A DNA stretch of 64,000 nt, taken from NCBI GenBank assembly GCA_024103275.1, contig JAGFIV010000026.1, positions 23,467 to 87,466 on the forward strand. Reading direction: 5' to 3'. Below are positions 17,766 through 25,774 of this stretch, piece by piece. The translations under genes and the position numbers were made by a program. The stretch is from Flavobacteriales bacterium (GTDB lineage: Bacteria > Bacteroidota > Bacteroidia > Flavobacteriales_F > PHOS-HE28). Within the stretch, counting starts at the first letter, position 1. Every line of letters begins with the position of its first letter. The notes under the pieces are model-generated. The model did no database searches, was not told the DNA's origin, and was given only the letters and a program-made list of their open reading frames with translations.

Positions 17766-20603
17766 TCAGCTTTCCTTGCCTTGCCCACCGGTCATCGTTT
17801 CCCGGCTTCCTTTCAACCCCATGCCCAAGGCGAGCAGCACCAGCGCCAACAGCACGAAGGAGCTGATCGAGGCGATGCGGCCGCCGACGTTGTACGGCTT
17901 GCTCACAATGCGGAAACGGACCGTATGCTCCCCGGCGGGCACCTTCATGGCACGCAGCACGTAGTCCGCCCGCACATAGGGCGCAGGCTTTCCGTCGATC
18001 TCCGCCACCCAATCCGGGCCATACCAGATCTCGCTGAACACCACCACGCCGCCGTTGGCGCTGTTCACGGTGTAGGTCAGCTCGTTGGTGCGGTAGCTGG
18101 TGAGCACCACCTTGGCGGTGGGGTCCGGAGCGGCGGCACCGGCCACTTCGTTGTACCAGCGTGCATCCACCAGCGCGGTACGGCGGGGATCAATGGTCCC
18201 CAGCGCCGTCACTTCCTCGTCGGCATCCTTCACCTGGCGCACCTCATCGACGAACCAGGCGGAGCCCAGCGCGTACTTGTTCCTTACCGGTGCCTGGTCA
18301 TCGGCGTAGATGAGGTAGCGCGCATTCAGCATGTTCAGCACGGGTTGTTGCGCCAACACGCTGTCGATGCGTTGCTGCGTGGCCCCCTGGCCGAAGGCGC
18401 CGATCACCCGGCCCAGCTCCGGCGCCAACTGGAAATCGATCAGTTCCTGGTAGCGCTTCAGCTTGGCCCCGTGGTAGCCGCCGATGCTGCGGTGGAAGTA
18501 GCTCACCCGGGCATCGTTGAACGGATTGCGCAAGGCAAGCACCCTGAAGTCGGTGGTGCGGCGCAGGCTGGCGAAGCGCGTGTACACTTCGTCCTCCTTG
18601 CTCACCAGCCGCTGGCTTCCCCGCATCTTCGCCTTGGCCTGTTTCAAGCGCGCCAGGGCCTGCCCATAGTCGGCTTCCGTGGCCGCGTTGCTTTCAGCCT
18701 GCAGGATGGCCAGATCGGCCGGCTGCGGCTTGTAGGGATGTGCACTGGCATTTTTATCCTCCCAACCAACGTACTGGCCCTTGGCATTTTTGTCGTTGTT
18801 CACCCAACGGCGATCCACGCCCCAGAGGTCGATGAGCACCAGCACACCGATGCCCGCCACCATCACCGGCGTGCCAATGCGCTTGCGGCCATAGGCGAAC
18901 AACAGCCCCGCACCCAGCAGCACCAGCACCAGGCTGCGCCATGCATCCGCACTGGCCACGCCCGTGCGCAGCTCCTTCAGGTTGTCGATGTACCGCTGGG
19001 TGGCAGCACCGTCCGTAGCCATCCGGGCATTGAGCTCCGCCATTTCGCGGTCGCTGAAGAAGCTGAGGATGCCCGAAGGCATCACCGCGACCACCAGCAA
19101 GGCCACCGCCAAAATGCCCGCGGTGGCCAGGAACCGCTTTTCCGTCAGCTTATCCCAGGCCCCACCTTCGGCCAGCTGCTGCAGGTAAAGCACGCCCAGC
19201 ACGGGTATCGCCAGCTCCACGATGACGAGGATGATGGTGACCGCGCGGAACTTGTTGTAGCCGGGCACATGGTCGAGGAAGAAATCGGTGAGCGGCATGA
19301 AGTTGTGGCCCCAGCTCAGCAGCAGCGTCAGGACAAGTGCGGCGAACAAGGCATAGGCCAAGGTGTCCTTCCACAGGAACAGGCCGGCCAGCAGGTAGGC
19401 GAGCAGCAACACGCCCACCCCCACCGGGCTGGCGATCTGGCCCATGAGGATCACCACGGGAATGGCGGCCAGCATCCACCACCGCGCCCGTGTCTCAGCC
19501 CCGGCCAGCAAAAGCAGCATCAGCAGCACCACGATGGCCCCCACATACACCGGCCCGCTGGTGAAATCCTGGTCGCCCCAATAGTTGTTCACGTAGCCGC
19601 CGCCTTGGTAGATGTCCAGCACCGCTTTGCGGAAGCCCGGGTCGGGGATCGCGTTCAGGTCTTCCTGGGATTGGACCAAGGAGCCGGAAGCCCCGCCCTT
19701 GATGTTGGGCACCAGCAGCGAAAGGCTCTCCTCCTTGCCATAGCTCCAATGCGTCACGTAGTCGCGGTCAAGCCCGCCGGTCTTGTTGGCCACATCGGGC
19801 TGGCCCTGCGGGTTGATGGTGAGCTCGCTCTTTCCCCGCGTGGTGTATTTGCCGTATTCCCAGGTGCTCCACAGCAAGCCCAGGTTGCACAACACCGCGA
19901 AGGCGATGCCTGCCACGCCCAACATGGCCCTGGCCCCGAAGTCGCCCAATTTCCTTTCGCGCACGGCACGCCACAGCTCGGCCAGGCCGAAGAACACCAG
20001 CACCATGGCCAGGTAGTAGGTGATCTGCAAATGGTTGGCATGTACCTGCAGCGCCAGGAAGAGCGCGAACAGGGCCGCCCCCAGGAACTTGCGCCCCCGC
20101 AGCAGCACATACAGCCCCCCGAGCACCATGGGCATGTAGCCCACGGCGGTGGCCTTGCTGTTGTGCCCCGCCTCGATGATGATCAGGAAATACGAGGAGA
20201 AGGCGTAGGCCACCGCCCCCACCAGGGAAAGCCAGGGATCCACGCGCAGGCACAGCAGCAGGATGAACATGCCGACGAGGTAGAGGAAGACGAATGAGGC
20301 CGGACGCGGCAGGAAGCCGTGCAGCGCGGCTTCCACCCAATCCAAGGCATTGGCCGGCCACTTCACCCCGATCTGGTAGGCCGGCATGCCGCTGAACATG
20401 CTGCCCGTCCATAACGGCTCCTCGCCGTTGTATGCCTCGCGGTGCTCCTGCATCTCCTGGGCCATGCCCTTGAACTGCAGGATGTCGTGCTGCTTCAACC
20501 GCATCCCCTCCAGCACGGGGCTGAAGTACACCAGCGACAAGACGAAAAAGGTGGCCACCGCCGCCAGCACCGGCAGCACTTTTTTCCAGTTCACGGGCTT
20601 CAT
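17766..20603 (-). CDS. YfhO family multipass membrane protein
   Basis: 945 residues from ATG 20603 (a TTG codon lies just before). The N-terminal half has many membrane helices (LAAVATFFVLSLVYFSPVLE, VFLYLVGMFILLLCLRV, AVAYAFSSYFLIIIEAGHNS) separated by the conserved first loop with PLWTGSMFSGMPAYQI. The C-terminal half is an extracytoplasmic domain, ending in ADYVLRAMKVPAGEHTVRFR and a final helix. The layout matches YfhO (GT-C-like fold), needed in some Gram-positives for teichoic acid glycosylation and common in Bacteroidota. Probable role: transfer of lipid-linked sugar on the outer face of the inner membrane. The start overlaps the upstream stop (TGATG). Confidence 0.88.
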   Translation of the reverse strand: MKPVNWKKVLPVLAAVATFFVLSLVYFSPVLEGMRLKQHDILQFKGMAQEMQEHREAYNGEEPLWTGSMFSGMPAYQIGVKWPANALDWVEAALHGFLPRPASFVFLYLVGMFILLLCLRVDPWLSLVGAVAYAFSSYFLIIIEAGHNSKATAVGYMPMVLGGLYVLLRGRKFLGAALFALFLALQVHANHLQITYYLAMVLVFFGLAELWRAVRERKLGDFGARAMLGVAGIAFAVLCNLGLLWSTWEYGKYTTRGKSELTINPQGQPDVANKTGGLDRDYVTHWSYGKEESLSLLVPNIKGGASGSLVQSQEDLNAIPDPGFRKAVLDIYQGGGYVNNYWGDQDFTSGPVYVGAIVVLLMLLLLAGAETRARWWMLAAIPVVILMGQIASPVGVGVLLLAYLLAGLFLWKDTLAYALFAALVLTLLLSWGHNFMPLTDFFLDHVPGYNKFRAVTIILVIVELAIPVLGVLYLQQLAEGGAWDKLTEKRFLATAGILAVALLVVAVMPSGILSFFSDREMAELNARMATDGAATQRYIDNLKELRTGVASADAWRSLVLVLLGAGLLFAYGRKRIGTPVMVAGIGVLVLIDLWGVDRRWVNNDKNAKGQYVGWEDKNASAHPYKPQPADLAILQAESNAATEADYGQALARLKQAKAKMRGSQRLVSKEDEVYTRFASLRRTTDFRVLALRNPFNDARVSYFHRSIGGYHGAKLKRYQELIDFQLAPELGRVIGAFGQGATQQRIDSVLAQQPVLNMLNARYLIYADDQAPVRNKYALGSAWFVDEVRQVKDADEEVTALGTIDPRRTALVDARWYNEVAGAAAPDPTAKVVLTSYRTNELTYTVNSANGGVVVFSEIWYGPDWVAEIDGKPAPYVRADYVLRAMKVPAGEHTVRFRIVSKPYNVGGRIASISSFVLLALVLLALGMGLKGSRETMTGGQGKES

Positions 20604-20854
20604 CAAGGCTCGGTTTTGTCTTTGATCTCCTCAAAATCGGCATCCTCCGCCATCAGGTCGGGCCTGCCGTTGCGCGGTTCGTCCACCCGTTCGATGCGGA
20701 CATCACCCTTGGGGCGCTGCGGACCCGTCGTCCAGCGCAGGCGGTTTGGTCCGTCGTGGCGCTGGCGCACCCGCATCCACAGGCGCAGCACCTGCCAGAC
20801 GATCAGCAGGATGAGGATGGTGCGCAGGGTGCCGTTGGCCGACAACAAATACAT
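20603..20854 (-). CDS. Small DUF4834-like membrane protein
   Basis: 83 residues. One N-terminal hydrophobic helix (RTILILLIVWQVLRLWM, about residues 10-26) is followed by a charged cytoplasmic tail with RQRHDGPNRLRW, KGDVRIERVDEP and an acidic end (EDADFEEIKDKTEP). This matches the small DUF4834 type found before YfhO genes in Bacteroidota; the function is unknown. ATG 20854 is chosen over a longer frame (20935) because the -7-like box TACATTCG lies at 20860-20867 and the family begins just before the helix. The TGA overlaps the YfhO ATG, so the two are co-translated. Confidence 0.65.
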   Translation of the reverse strand: MYLLSANGTLRTILILLIVWQVLRLWMRVRQRHDGPNRLRWTTGPQRPKGDVRIERVDEPRNGRPDLMAEDADFEEIKDKTEP

Positions 20855-20859
20855 CGGTG

Positions 20860-20867
20860 CGAATGTA
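20860..20867 (-). promoter_or_regulatory. -7 promoter box for the DUF4834-like/yfhO operon
   Basis: Reads TACATTCG on the minus strand, one base from TAnnTTTG, only 5 bp before ATG 20854. The mRNA leader would be extremely short. It probably drives the DUF4834-like, YfhO, GT4 and flippase genes. Confidence 0.45.
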
Positions 20868-21014
20868 GAGGCCCCGCCAGAATGGGCACGCAGCGCCTGG
20901 CCACGGCCTGCGGGACACGGAAGGCCGATGACCAAGCATGATCCAGCCGTGCCCGGAGATCACGCCCCCCCTGTCGTTTCGGGGGATCGGGTTAACGTGG
21001 GGCGTAACGGGCCT

Positions 21015-21042
21015 GGATCTATTCATGGCCATGAATAAGTCC
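21015..21042. repeat. Imperfect palindrome, copy 1
   Basis: Core ATTCATGGCCATGAAT (21021-21036) is a perfect 16-bp palindrome; the outer arms (GGATCT and AAGTCC) pair only partly. It lies exactly 100 bp before a longer, perfect copy at 21111-21146. No poly-T follows, so it does not look like a terminator. It could be a dimeric operator or an interspersed palindromic repeat. Confidence 0.8.
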
Positions 21043-21110
21043 GTGCATGTTGAGCTTGGAAAATCTCATTCATCAGGCTATTTCCCTTCCGAAGCTCCTG
21101 AACATCACCG

Positions 21111-21146
21111 CACTGGATCCATTCATGGCCATGAATGGATCCAGTG
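21111..21146. repeat. Perfect 36-bp palindrome, copy 2
   Basis: The arm CACTGGATCCATTCATGG is followed directly by its complement, with no spacer and no mismatch. It shares the 16-bp core with copy 1. Perfect palindromes of this length without a loop are rare by chance; candidates are a regulator binding site, a REP-like element or a recombination site. Confidence 0.9.
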
Positions 21147-21287
21147 CTATCCCCGACCCCAAGCACCACCCCCCAGCGGAATCCGGCTCGGCCATCCGGT
21201 CATCCGGATGTCGGCAACGGGTCCATTGAGGCTCCGGGTCCAAAGTCTACTTCCGCGTAAATGGCGAAATGCCGTTTTGCTCTTCCC

Positions 21288-21536
21288 ACTTACCGCACAG
21301 GGCTATCGCGTCTTCATTCATCAACGGTCATGACTTCGGCAAAGGGGTAGGAACAGCAGGCCCAGCGTGCGTTCCTTGCTCCCCGGACCGTCGCTCGCTT
21401 TGGTCCGCCCCCTCGCCCTGAGCCCGCCGTTCGGCGGGCACGAGGGGGACGGGATTGCCGCACGCCGGGCCTGCTGTTCCGGCACATTCCCAGTACTGGC
21501 GGGAGAAATTGGACGCGATAGCCCTGACTTACCACA
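21288..21536. mobile_element. 229-bp MITE-like element with 15-bp terminal inverted repeats and 10-bp direct repeats
   Basis: The element spans 21298-21526. Its ends are CAGGGCTATCGCGTC (21298-21312) and the exact complement (21512-21526). It is flanked by ACTTACCGCA (21288-21297) and ACTTACCACA (21527-21536), a 9/10 direct repeat resembling a target-site duplication. Inside, 22-bp arms (21350-21371 and 21459-21480) pair with one mismatch, then CCCCCTCG/CGAGGGGG (21408-21415, 21441-21448) and CCCGCCG/CGGCGGG (21423-21438), so the whole folds into nested stems. No gene fits inside. The CAGGG ends and a duplication of about 10 bp recall the ISAs1 family, as I remember it; the transposase source is not in this window. 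Confidence 0.8.
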
Positions 21537-21557
21537 TCATATTCATAACCAAAAGAT

Positions 21558-21565
21558 TACCTTCG
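21558..21565 (+). promoter_or_regulatory. -7 promoter box before the DEAD-box helicase gene
   Basis: Reads TACCTTCG, one base from TAnnTTTG, about 35 bp before ATG 21601. The expected -33 zone falls at the right-hand flank of the MITE-like element, whose insertion may have replaced the original upstream sequence. Confidence 0.4.
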
Positions 21566-21600
21566 CGCCCCTTTTCGGCAAACCCGTTCAGGGTTTCCTC

Positions 21601-23304
21601 ATGTCCTCCTTCGAATCACTCGGCGTCCGCGCCGAGATCCTCCGCGCACTGGCGGACCTGGGCTTCCAAAAGCCCACACCGGTGCAGGAACGCACCATCC
21701 CCTACCTCTTGTCCACAGGGGGCGACCTGGTGGCACTGGCCCAGACCGGCACCGGCAAGACCGCCGCCTTCGGCATTCCCCTGCTGGAACACATCGAGGG
21801 CGATCAGCCGGAAGTGCAGGCCCTGGTCCTTGCCCCCACCCGCGAGCTCTGCATGCAGATCACCCGGGACTTCCGCCATTATGCGGCCCACCTGCCGGGC
21901 ATCCGCATCGTGCCGGTTTACGGCGGGGCCAGCATCCGCGAGCAGATCCGCGGGATCCGGCAAGGCGCGCAAGTGGTGGTGGCCACCCCCGGCCGCTTGA
22001 TCGACCTGCTGGAGCGCGAGGCGTTGCAGCTCGCCCAGGTGCAGACCGTGGTGCTGGACGAGGCCGATGAGATGCTCAACATGGGCTTCCAGGAGGACAT
22101 CGACCACATCCTGGCCCAGGTCCCCGCGGATAGGCGTACATGGCTGTTCAGCGCCACCATGGGCAAGGACGTGCGCCGCATCGCCCAGCAATACATGCGC
22201 GAGGCCGCGGAAATGAACGTGGGCGGGGGCAACAAGGCCGGCGAAGGCATCAGCCACCAATACACCGTGGTGATGGCCCGCGACCGCTACCCCGCCTTGA
22301 AACGCTTCATCGATGCGGACCCTGCCCTGTTCGGCATCGTCTTCTGCCGCACCAAACAGGACACCCAGGACCTGGCCGAGCACCTGACGCGCGATGGCTA
22401 CCAGGCCGATGCCATCCACGGCGACCTCAGCCAGCAGCAGCGCGACCGTGTAATGGCGCGCTACCGCGCCCGCAACCTGCAGGTCCTGGTGGCCACCGAC
22501 GTGGCCGCCCGGGGCATCGATGTAAGCAACGTCAGCCATGTGATCCACTACGACCTGCCGGGCGAGGTGGAGAGCTACACCCACCGCAGCGGGCGCACCG
22601 GCCGCGCCGGGAAAACGGGCATTTCGCTCAGCATCATCGGCGTGCGCGACGTGTACAAGGTGCGGAACCTCGAAAACCGCCTGCACCTCCATTTCAGCTA
22701 CGTGAAGGTGCCCGAGGCCACCGAGATCATCGAGCGGCAATTGCTGGGGTTCGTGGAGAAACTGAAGGACGCACCGGTGGACCCCGCGGCCATCGGGCCC
22801 CTCGTCGATGCCGTATCGCTCGACCTGCAAGACCTCGGCCGTGAGGACCTGATACAACGCATCATCGCCCTGGAGTTCGGCCAGGCTTTGAAGCGCTACA
22901 AGGATGCGCGCGACCTGAACGTGGACCTGGCGAGCAAGGACCGGAAGGCAAAGCCCAAGGTGCCCGGGGCGGAAAGAAATGAAAGGGCCGGGCACCTCGC
23001 ATCGGGACAGATGCGTTCCATGTTCATCAACCTGGGCACCAAGGACGGGTTCGACAAGGGGCGCATGTTGGGATACCTCTGCGGCATCACCGGGCTGGAA
23101 GGGCGGCATTTCGGCCGCATCCTGCTGAAGGATACGTACAGCTTCATCGATATCGATGCCGCCCTCTTCGATGAGGTCGTCGGCCATTTCGGGCGGGCCA
23201 ACTACAAAGGGCGCCGCCTCCGCGTGGACGAGGGCGGCACGGCCGTGGGCGACCGCCCTTCCAGGCCCGCGAAGAAGCCGTTCAACAAGGAGCGCCGGCG
23301 TTGA
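21601..23304 (+). CDS. DEAD-box ATP-dependent RNA helicase with DbpA-type RNA-binding domain
   Basis: 567 residues from ATG 21601 (MSSFESLGVRAEILRALADL, a typical Q-motif start with GFQKPTPVQERTIP). Helicase motifs in order: AQTGTGKT (about 47-54), PTRELCMQ, VVVATPGRLIDL, LDEADEMLNMGF (about 152-163), FSATM near 183, VFCRTKQDTQDLAEHL, VATDVAARGIDV and HRSGRTGRAGK near 328. The C-terminal part (about 470-545) has the DbpA RNA-binding fold: FINLGTKDGFDKGRMLGYL, GRILLKDTYSFIDID and the end strand YKGRRLRVDEG. Likely roles are ribosome assembly and RNA remodelling, often cold-induced. A frame open upstream to 21367 crosses the MITE-like element and is not used. Confidence 0.93.
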   Translation: MSSFESLGVRAEILRALADLGFQKPTPVQERTIPYLLSTGGDLVALAQTGTGKTAAFGIPLLEHIEGDQPEVQALVLAPTRELCMQITRDFRHYAAHLPGIRIVPVYGGASIREQIRGIRQGAQVVVATPGRLIDLLEREALQLAQVQTVVLDEADEMLNMGFQEDIDHILAQVPADRRTWLFSATMGKDVRRIAQQYMREAAEMNVGGGNKAGEGISHQYTVVMARDRYPALKRFIDADPALFGIVFCRTKQDTQDLAEHLTRDGYQADAIHGDLSQQQRDRVMARYRARNLQVLVATDVAARGIDVSNVSHVIHYDLPGEVESYTHRSGRTGRAGKTGISLSIIGVRDVYKVRNLENRLHLHFSYVKVPEATEIIERQLLGFVEKLKDAPVDPAAIGPLVDAVSLDLQDLGREDLIQRIIALEFGQALKRYKDARDLNVDLASKDRKAKPKVPGAERNERAGHLASGQMRSMFINLGTKDGFDKGRMLGYLCGITGLEGRHFGRILLKDTYSFIDIDAALFDEVVGHFGRANYKGRRLRVDEGGTAVGDRPSRPAKKPFNKERRR

Positions 23305-23332
23305 CCCCGCCAAGGGCCGGGCGGTAACTTTG
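23301..23332 (+). promoter_or_regulatory. Bacteroidota promoter for msrA (TTG-N21-TAACTTTG)
   Basis: -33 TTG at 23301-23303, 21 bp, then a perfect -7 box TAACTTTG at 23325-23332. Transcription should begin near 23338, which excludes ATG 23337 and points to ATG 23352. The -33 TTG spans the end of the helicase gene (its TGA is 23302-23304). Confidence 0.75.
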
Positions 23333-23351
23333 CCCCATGCCCGGCCCATCG

Positions 23352-23999
23352 ATGAAGAACCGTCCGGTCTTGCTCCTGGCCGCTTTCGTGTTGGCGGCCT
23401 GCGGAAGGGCACCGGGGCAACGAACACCCGAACAGGTTGACCATACCATGGATACCATAGACTTGAAGGGCTTGCAGGTGGCCCATTTCGCCGAGGGATG
23501 CTTCTGGTGCTCCGAGGAGATCTTCGAGCATGTACGGGGGGTACACGCGGTGATCAACGGATACAGCGGGGGGACCGAACCCAACCCCACGTACGAGCAG
23601 GTCAGCAGCGGTACCACCGGGCACGCCGAGGCCGTGGAGGTGTACTACGATACCAACGAGGTGGACTTTGCGACGCTGGTGAAGGTCTTCTTCGCGAGCC
23701 AGGACCCCACCACGCCCAGCCGCCAAGGGCCCGACGTGGGCCCTCAATACCGCTCCATCGCCTTCTATGACACGCCGGAGCAGAAAGCCATCATCGACGG
23801 CCATATCCGTGAACTGGAAGCCTCGGGCCAGTACGACCGCCCGATCGTGGTGGAGGTTGAACCGTTCACCAAATTCTGGCCCGCCGAGGAATACCACCAG
23901 GATTTTGCGGAGCGCAATCCCGGCCATTCATACATCCGCATGGTGTCGAAACCCCGGTTCCTGCGCTTCCGGGACAAAATGCCCGGGGTGTTGAAATGA
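23352..23999 (+). CDS. msrA: Peptide-methionine (S)-S-oxide reductase MsrA, lipoprotein form
   Basis: 215 residues. It reduces methionine-S-sulfoxide in damaged proteins. The active-site motif EGCFWCSEE sits near residue 50, with YSGGTEPNPTYEQVSSGTTGHAEAVEV, the substrate-pocket pattern DPTTPSRQGPDVGPQYRSI and the C-terminal TKFWPAEEYHQDF. The N-terminus (LLLAAFVLAACGR) has a lipobox with Cys near residue 17, so the enzyme should be a lipid-anchored envelope protein, not the usual cytoplasmic one. No Cys follows the active-site pair, so recycling would involve the second Cys of GCFWC or another partner. An ATG at 23337 is excluded by the promoter position. Confidence 0.93.
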   Translation: MKNRPVLLLAAFVLAACGRAPGQRTPEQVDHTMDTIDLKGLQVAHFAEGCFWCSEEIFEHVRGVHAVINGYSGGTEPNPTYEQVSSGTTGHAEAVEVYYDTNEVDFATLVKVFFASQDPTTPSRQGPDVGPQYRSIAFYDTPEQKAIIDGHIRELEASGQYDRPIVVEVEPFTKFWPAEEYHQDFAERNPGHSYIRMVSKPRFLRFRDKMPGVLK

Positions 24000-24052
24000 T
24001 CTTCACCCCGGCAGGCATCAACCCACAGGCACGTTCCATATTTGTGCGTTGC

Positions 24053-25570
24053 ATGCCTTGTACAAGTCATTTTAGGTGCATGCCGGTCCTGCTTGGGACC
24101 TTGCTATCGCTCACGCTTGCGCGGGCCGTACATGGGCAAGTCCCATGTGATGTCTCGGTACAGGTGGTCCCGCCCACCTGCCCGGACGGTTCGGACGGCT
24201 CCATCACCGTGGTGCCCAACACACCCGGGCAGTATACCTATGTATGGGCGCATGATCCCGGGTTGAACGGTCCCGCGGCGACCGGGCTTTCCGTAGGACC
24301 TTATTCGGTGACCGTTTTCGATACCACCGGCTGCTTTTCCCAGATCGATACCGTGGTCGCCCCCCCGAACCTGCCGCCCATGGGCACGCTCACTACCACG
24401 AACATCAGTTGCGCGGGGGCCAATGATGGATCGGTCACATTGACCCTCAATGGCCCTTACACCTTCGAGTGGCTGGACGCCCCGAACCTCACCGACCTGA
24501 CGCGCACCGGCCTCGGGCCGGGGGTGTACGAGGTGAACATCTACGGCGGGCCCTGCCCCTCCTGGATCTATGCCAACCTGGGTGACCCGACCATACAGAT
24601 CTCCGTGGGCGGCAACCTGGCCTATTGCCCCTCCGACCCACCGGTGCTCACGGCCGAAGGGCAATGGGGCTTCAGCCCGGATGTGTACGCCTGGAGCACG
24701 GGCGATTCCACGGCCTCATTCCAAGTACCGGTGGGCACCGCAGGACCGATCGACCTGGTGGCCATCGACACCACCATCGGGTGTACCAACACCGCCTCGG
24801 TGACCCTCAGCCTGCTCACCCCGCCGACCTCCACGTTCCATGTGCCGGACACGCTTTGCCTGCGCACGTGGGACACGGCCATCCTGCTCAGCTCCAATGC
24901 CGATTCGCTGGCGTGGCATTGGGGGGCGGACGGGTTCAGCAACGATCCGTTCCCCACCATCCTGTTTGACGAGCCCTTCTGGCAGCCCATCAGCCTGCAA
25001 AGCTTCGATGCGGACGGATGCGGGGACGAGGGCGTGCGGGACAGCGTGTATGTGCGCCCGCGCCTGCCGGCCACTTTCACCGTTGACCAGGTGCCATGCA
25101 CCCCGGGGGTCGCGCTGCATTTTGAAAGCACCTCGGATTCCTGTGCCTTCTTCGTCGGCGACCGGTTGGTGCTGAACCAGTGCAGCGGGTTCAATGAAGT
25201 GGACCTGGAACGGTACGGGGAGTACGATTTCACCTTTTACAGCACCCAGCCCGACCAGTGCGACGACACCGCCACCGTACGCATCGACGTACGCACCGCG
25301 CCCACCGCATTCCTGCCCAATGCCTTCACGCCCAACGGCGACGACATCAACGACCGGTGGCCCGGCCCGCTGGACATCCCCGACCTGAAATACCAGGTGG
25401 AGATCTTCGACCGCTGGGGCCACTTCGTATGGAGCACCACCGATACGGCCGAAACATGGGATGGCGGCGGCCTGCCCATGGGCGTTTACATCTACCGGAT
25501 GACCATGCTGGACCCGTGCAACGAGACTGACGAGCTGAAGCGGGACGGGTTCATCACCCTGTTCCGATAG
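24053..25570 (+). CDS. Secreted protein with SprB-like repeats and T9SS type B (CHU_C) sorting domain
   Basis: About 505 residues. A signal peptide (GTLLSLTLARAVHGQ) is followed by two or three SprB-type repeats: VVPPTCPDGSDGSITVVPN, GPYSVTVFDTTGC and ISCAGANDGSVTLTLNGPYT. An Ig-like middle section follows. The C-terminus is a gliding-motility-associated CHU_C domain: FLPNAFTPNGDDINDRW, YQVEIFDRWGHFVW and MGVYIYRMTM. Such domains direct export through the type IX secretion system. The role is unknown, with adhesion or motility typical of the family. ATG 24053 is chosen because the longer frame (23996) overlaps msrA; ATG 24080 is also possible. A -7-like CATATTTG lies at 24037-24044. Confidence 0.82.
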   Translation: MPCTSHFRCMPVLLGTLLSLTLARAVHGQVPCDVSVQVVPPTCPDGSDGSITVVPNTPGQYTYVWAHDPGLNGPAATGLSVGPYSVTVFDTTGCFSQIDTVVAPPNLPPMGTLTTTNISCAGANDGSVTLTLNGPYTFEWLDAPNLTDLTRTGLGPGVYEVNIYGGPCPSWIYANLGDPTIQISVGGNLAYCPSDPPVLTAEGQWGFSPDVYAWSTGDSTASFQVPVGTAGPIDLVAIDTTIGCTNTASVTLSLLTPPTSTFHVPDTLCLRTWDTAILLSSNADSLAWHWGADGFSNDPFPTILFDEPFWQPISLQSFDADGCGDEGVRDSVYVRPRLPATFTVDQVPCTPGVALHFESTSDSCAFFVGDRLVLNQCSGFNEVDLERYGEYDFTFYSTQPDQCDDTATVRIDVRTAPTAFLPNAFTPNGDDINDRWPGPLDIPDLKYQVEIFDRWGHFVWSTTDTAETWDGGGLPMGVYIYRMTMLDPCNETDELKRDGFITLFR

Positions 25571-25774
25571 GGCCTTCGGGCTGTGCCCTTTGCATCACCC
25601 GCTGCCCAAGCACAAGGCCACGACATTGCCGTTCCCGGTCGTGGAGATCCTTGGCTATGGAAGCCGGCACCAAGACCTGTTTCCCGCGCGTGGCATACCG
25701 ATCAAGAAATGTGCGGTCATATGGGGACGATCCGCCCCGGACCAGTATACTTTTACTTTTAAATCAGCCTGAAA

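Larger units (their letters stand above)
20868..21287. other. Non-coding region with two palindromes
   Basis: No gene was found between the DUF4834-like promoter and the MITE-like element. The stretch holds two related palindromes 100 bp apart (entered separately) and a small C-rich/G-rich hairpin near 20966-20985. Short frames crossing it lack family signatures. It may be a regulatory or repeat-derived region. Confidence 0.55.

Noticed and set aside
17724..20297. A long plus-strand open frame (857 codons) opposite the YfhO gene
   Set aside because: Composition is dominated by His, Gln, Arg and Ala with no domain. The minus-strand protein is a clear membrane protein.
21111..21146. Rho-independent terminator
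   Set aside because: The palindrome has no loop, no T-tract on either side, and no gene ends next to it.
21616..23427. A 603-codon minus-strand frame opposite the DEAD-box helicase
   Set aside because: No motif and an antisense composition. The helicase on the plus strand has all motifs.
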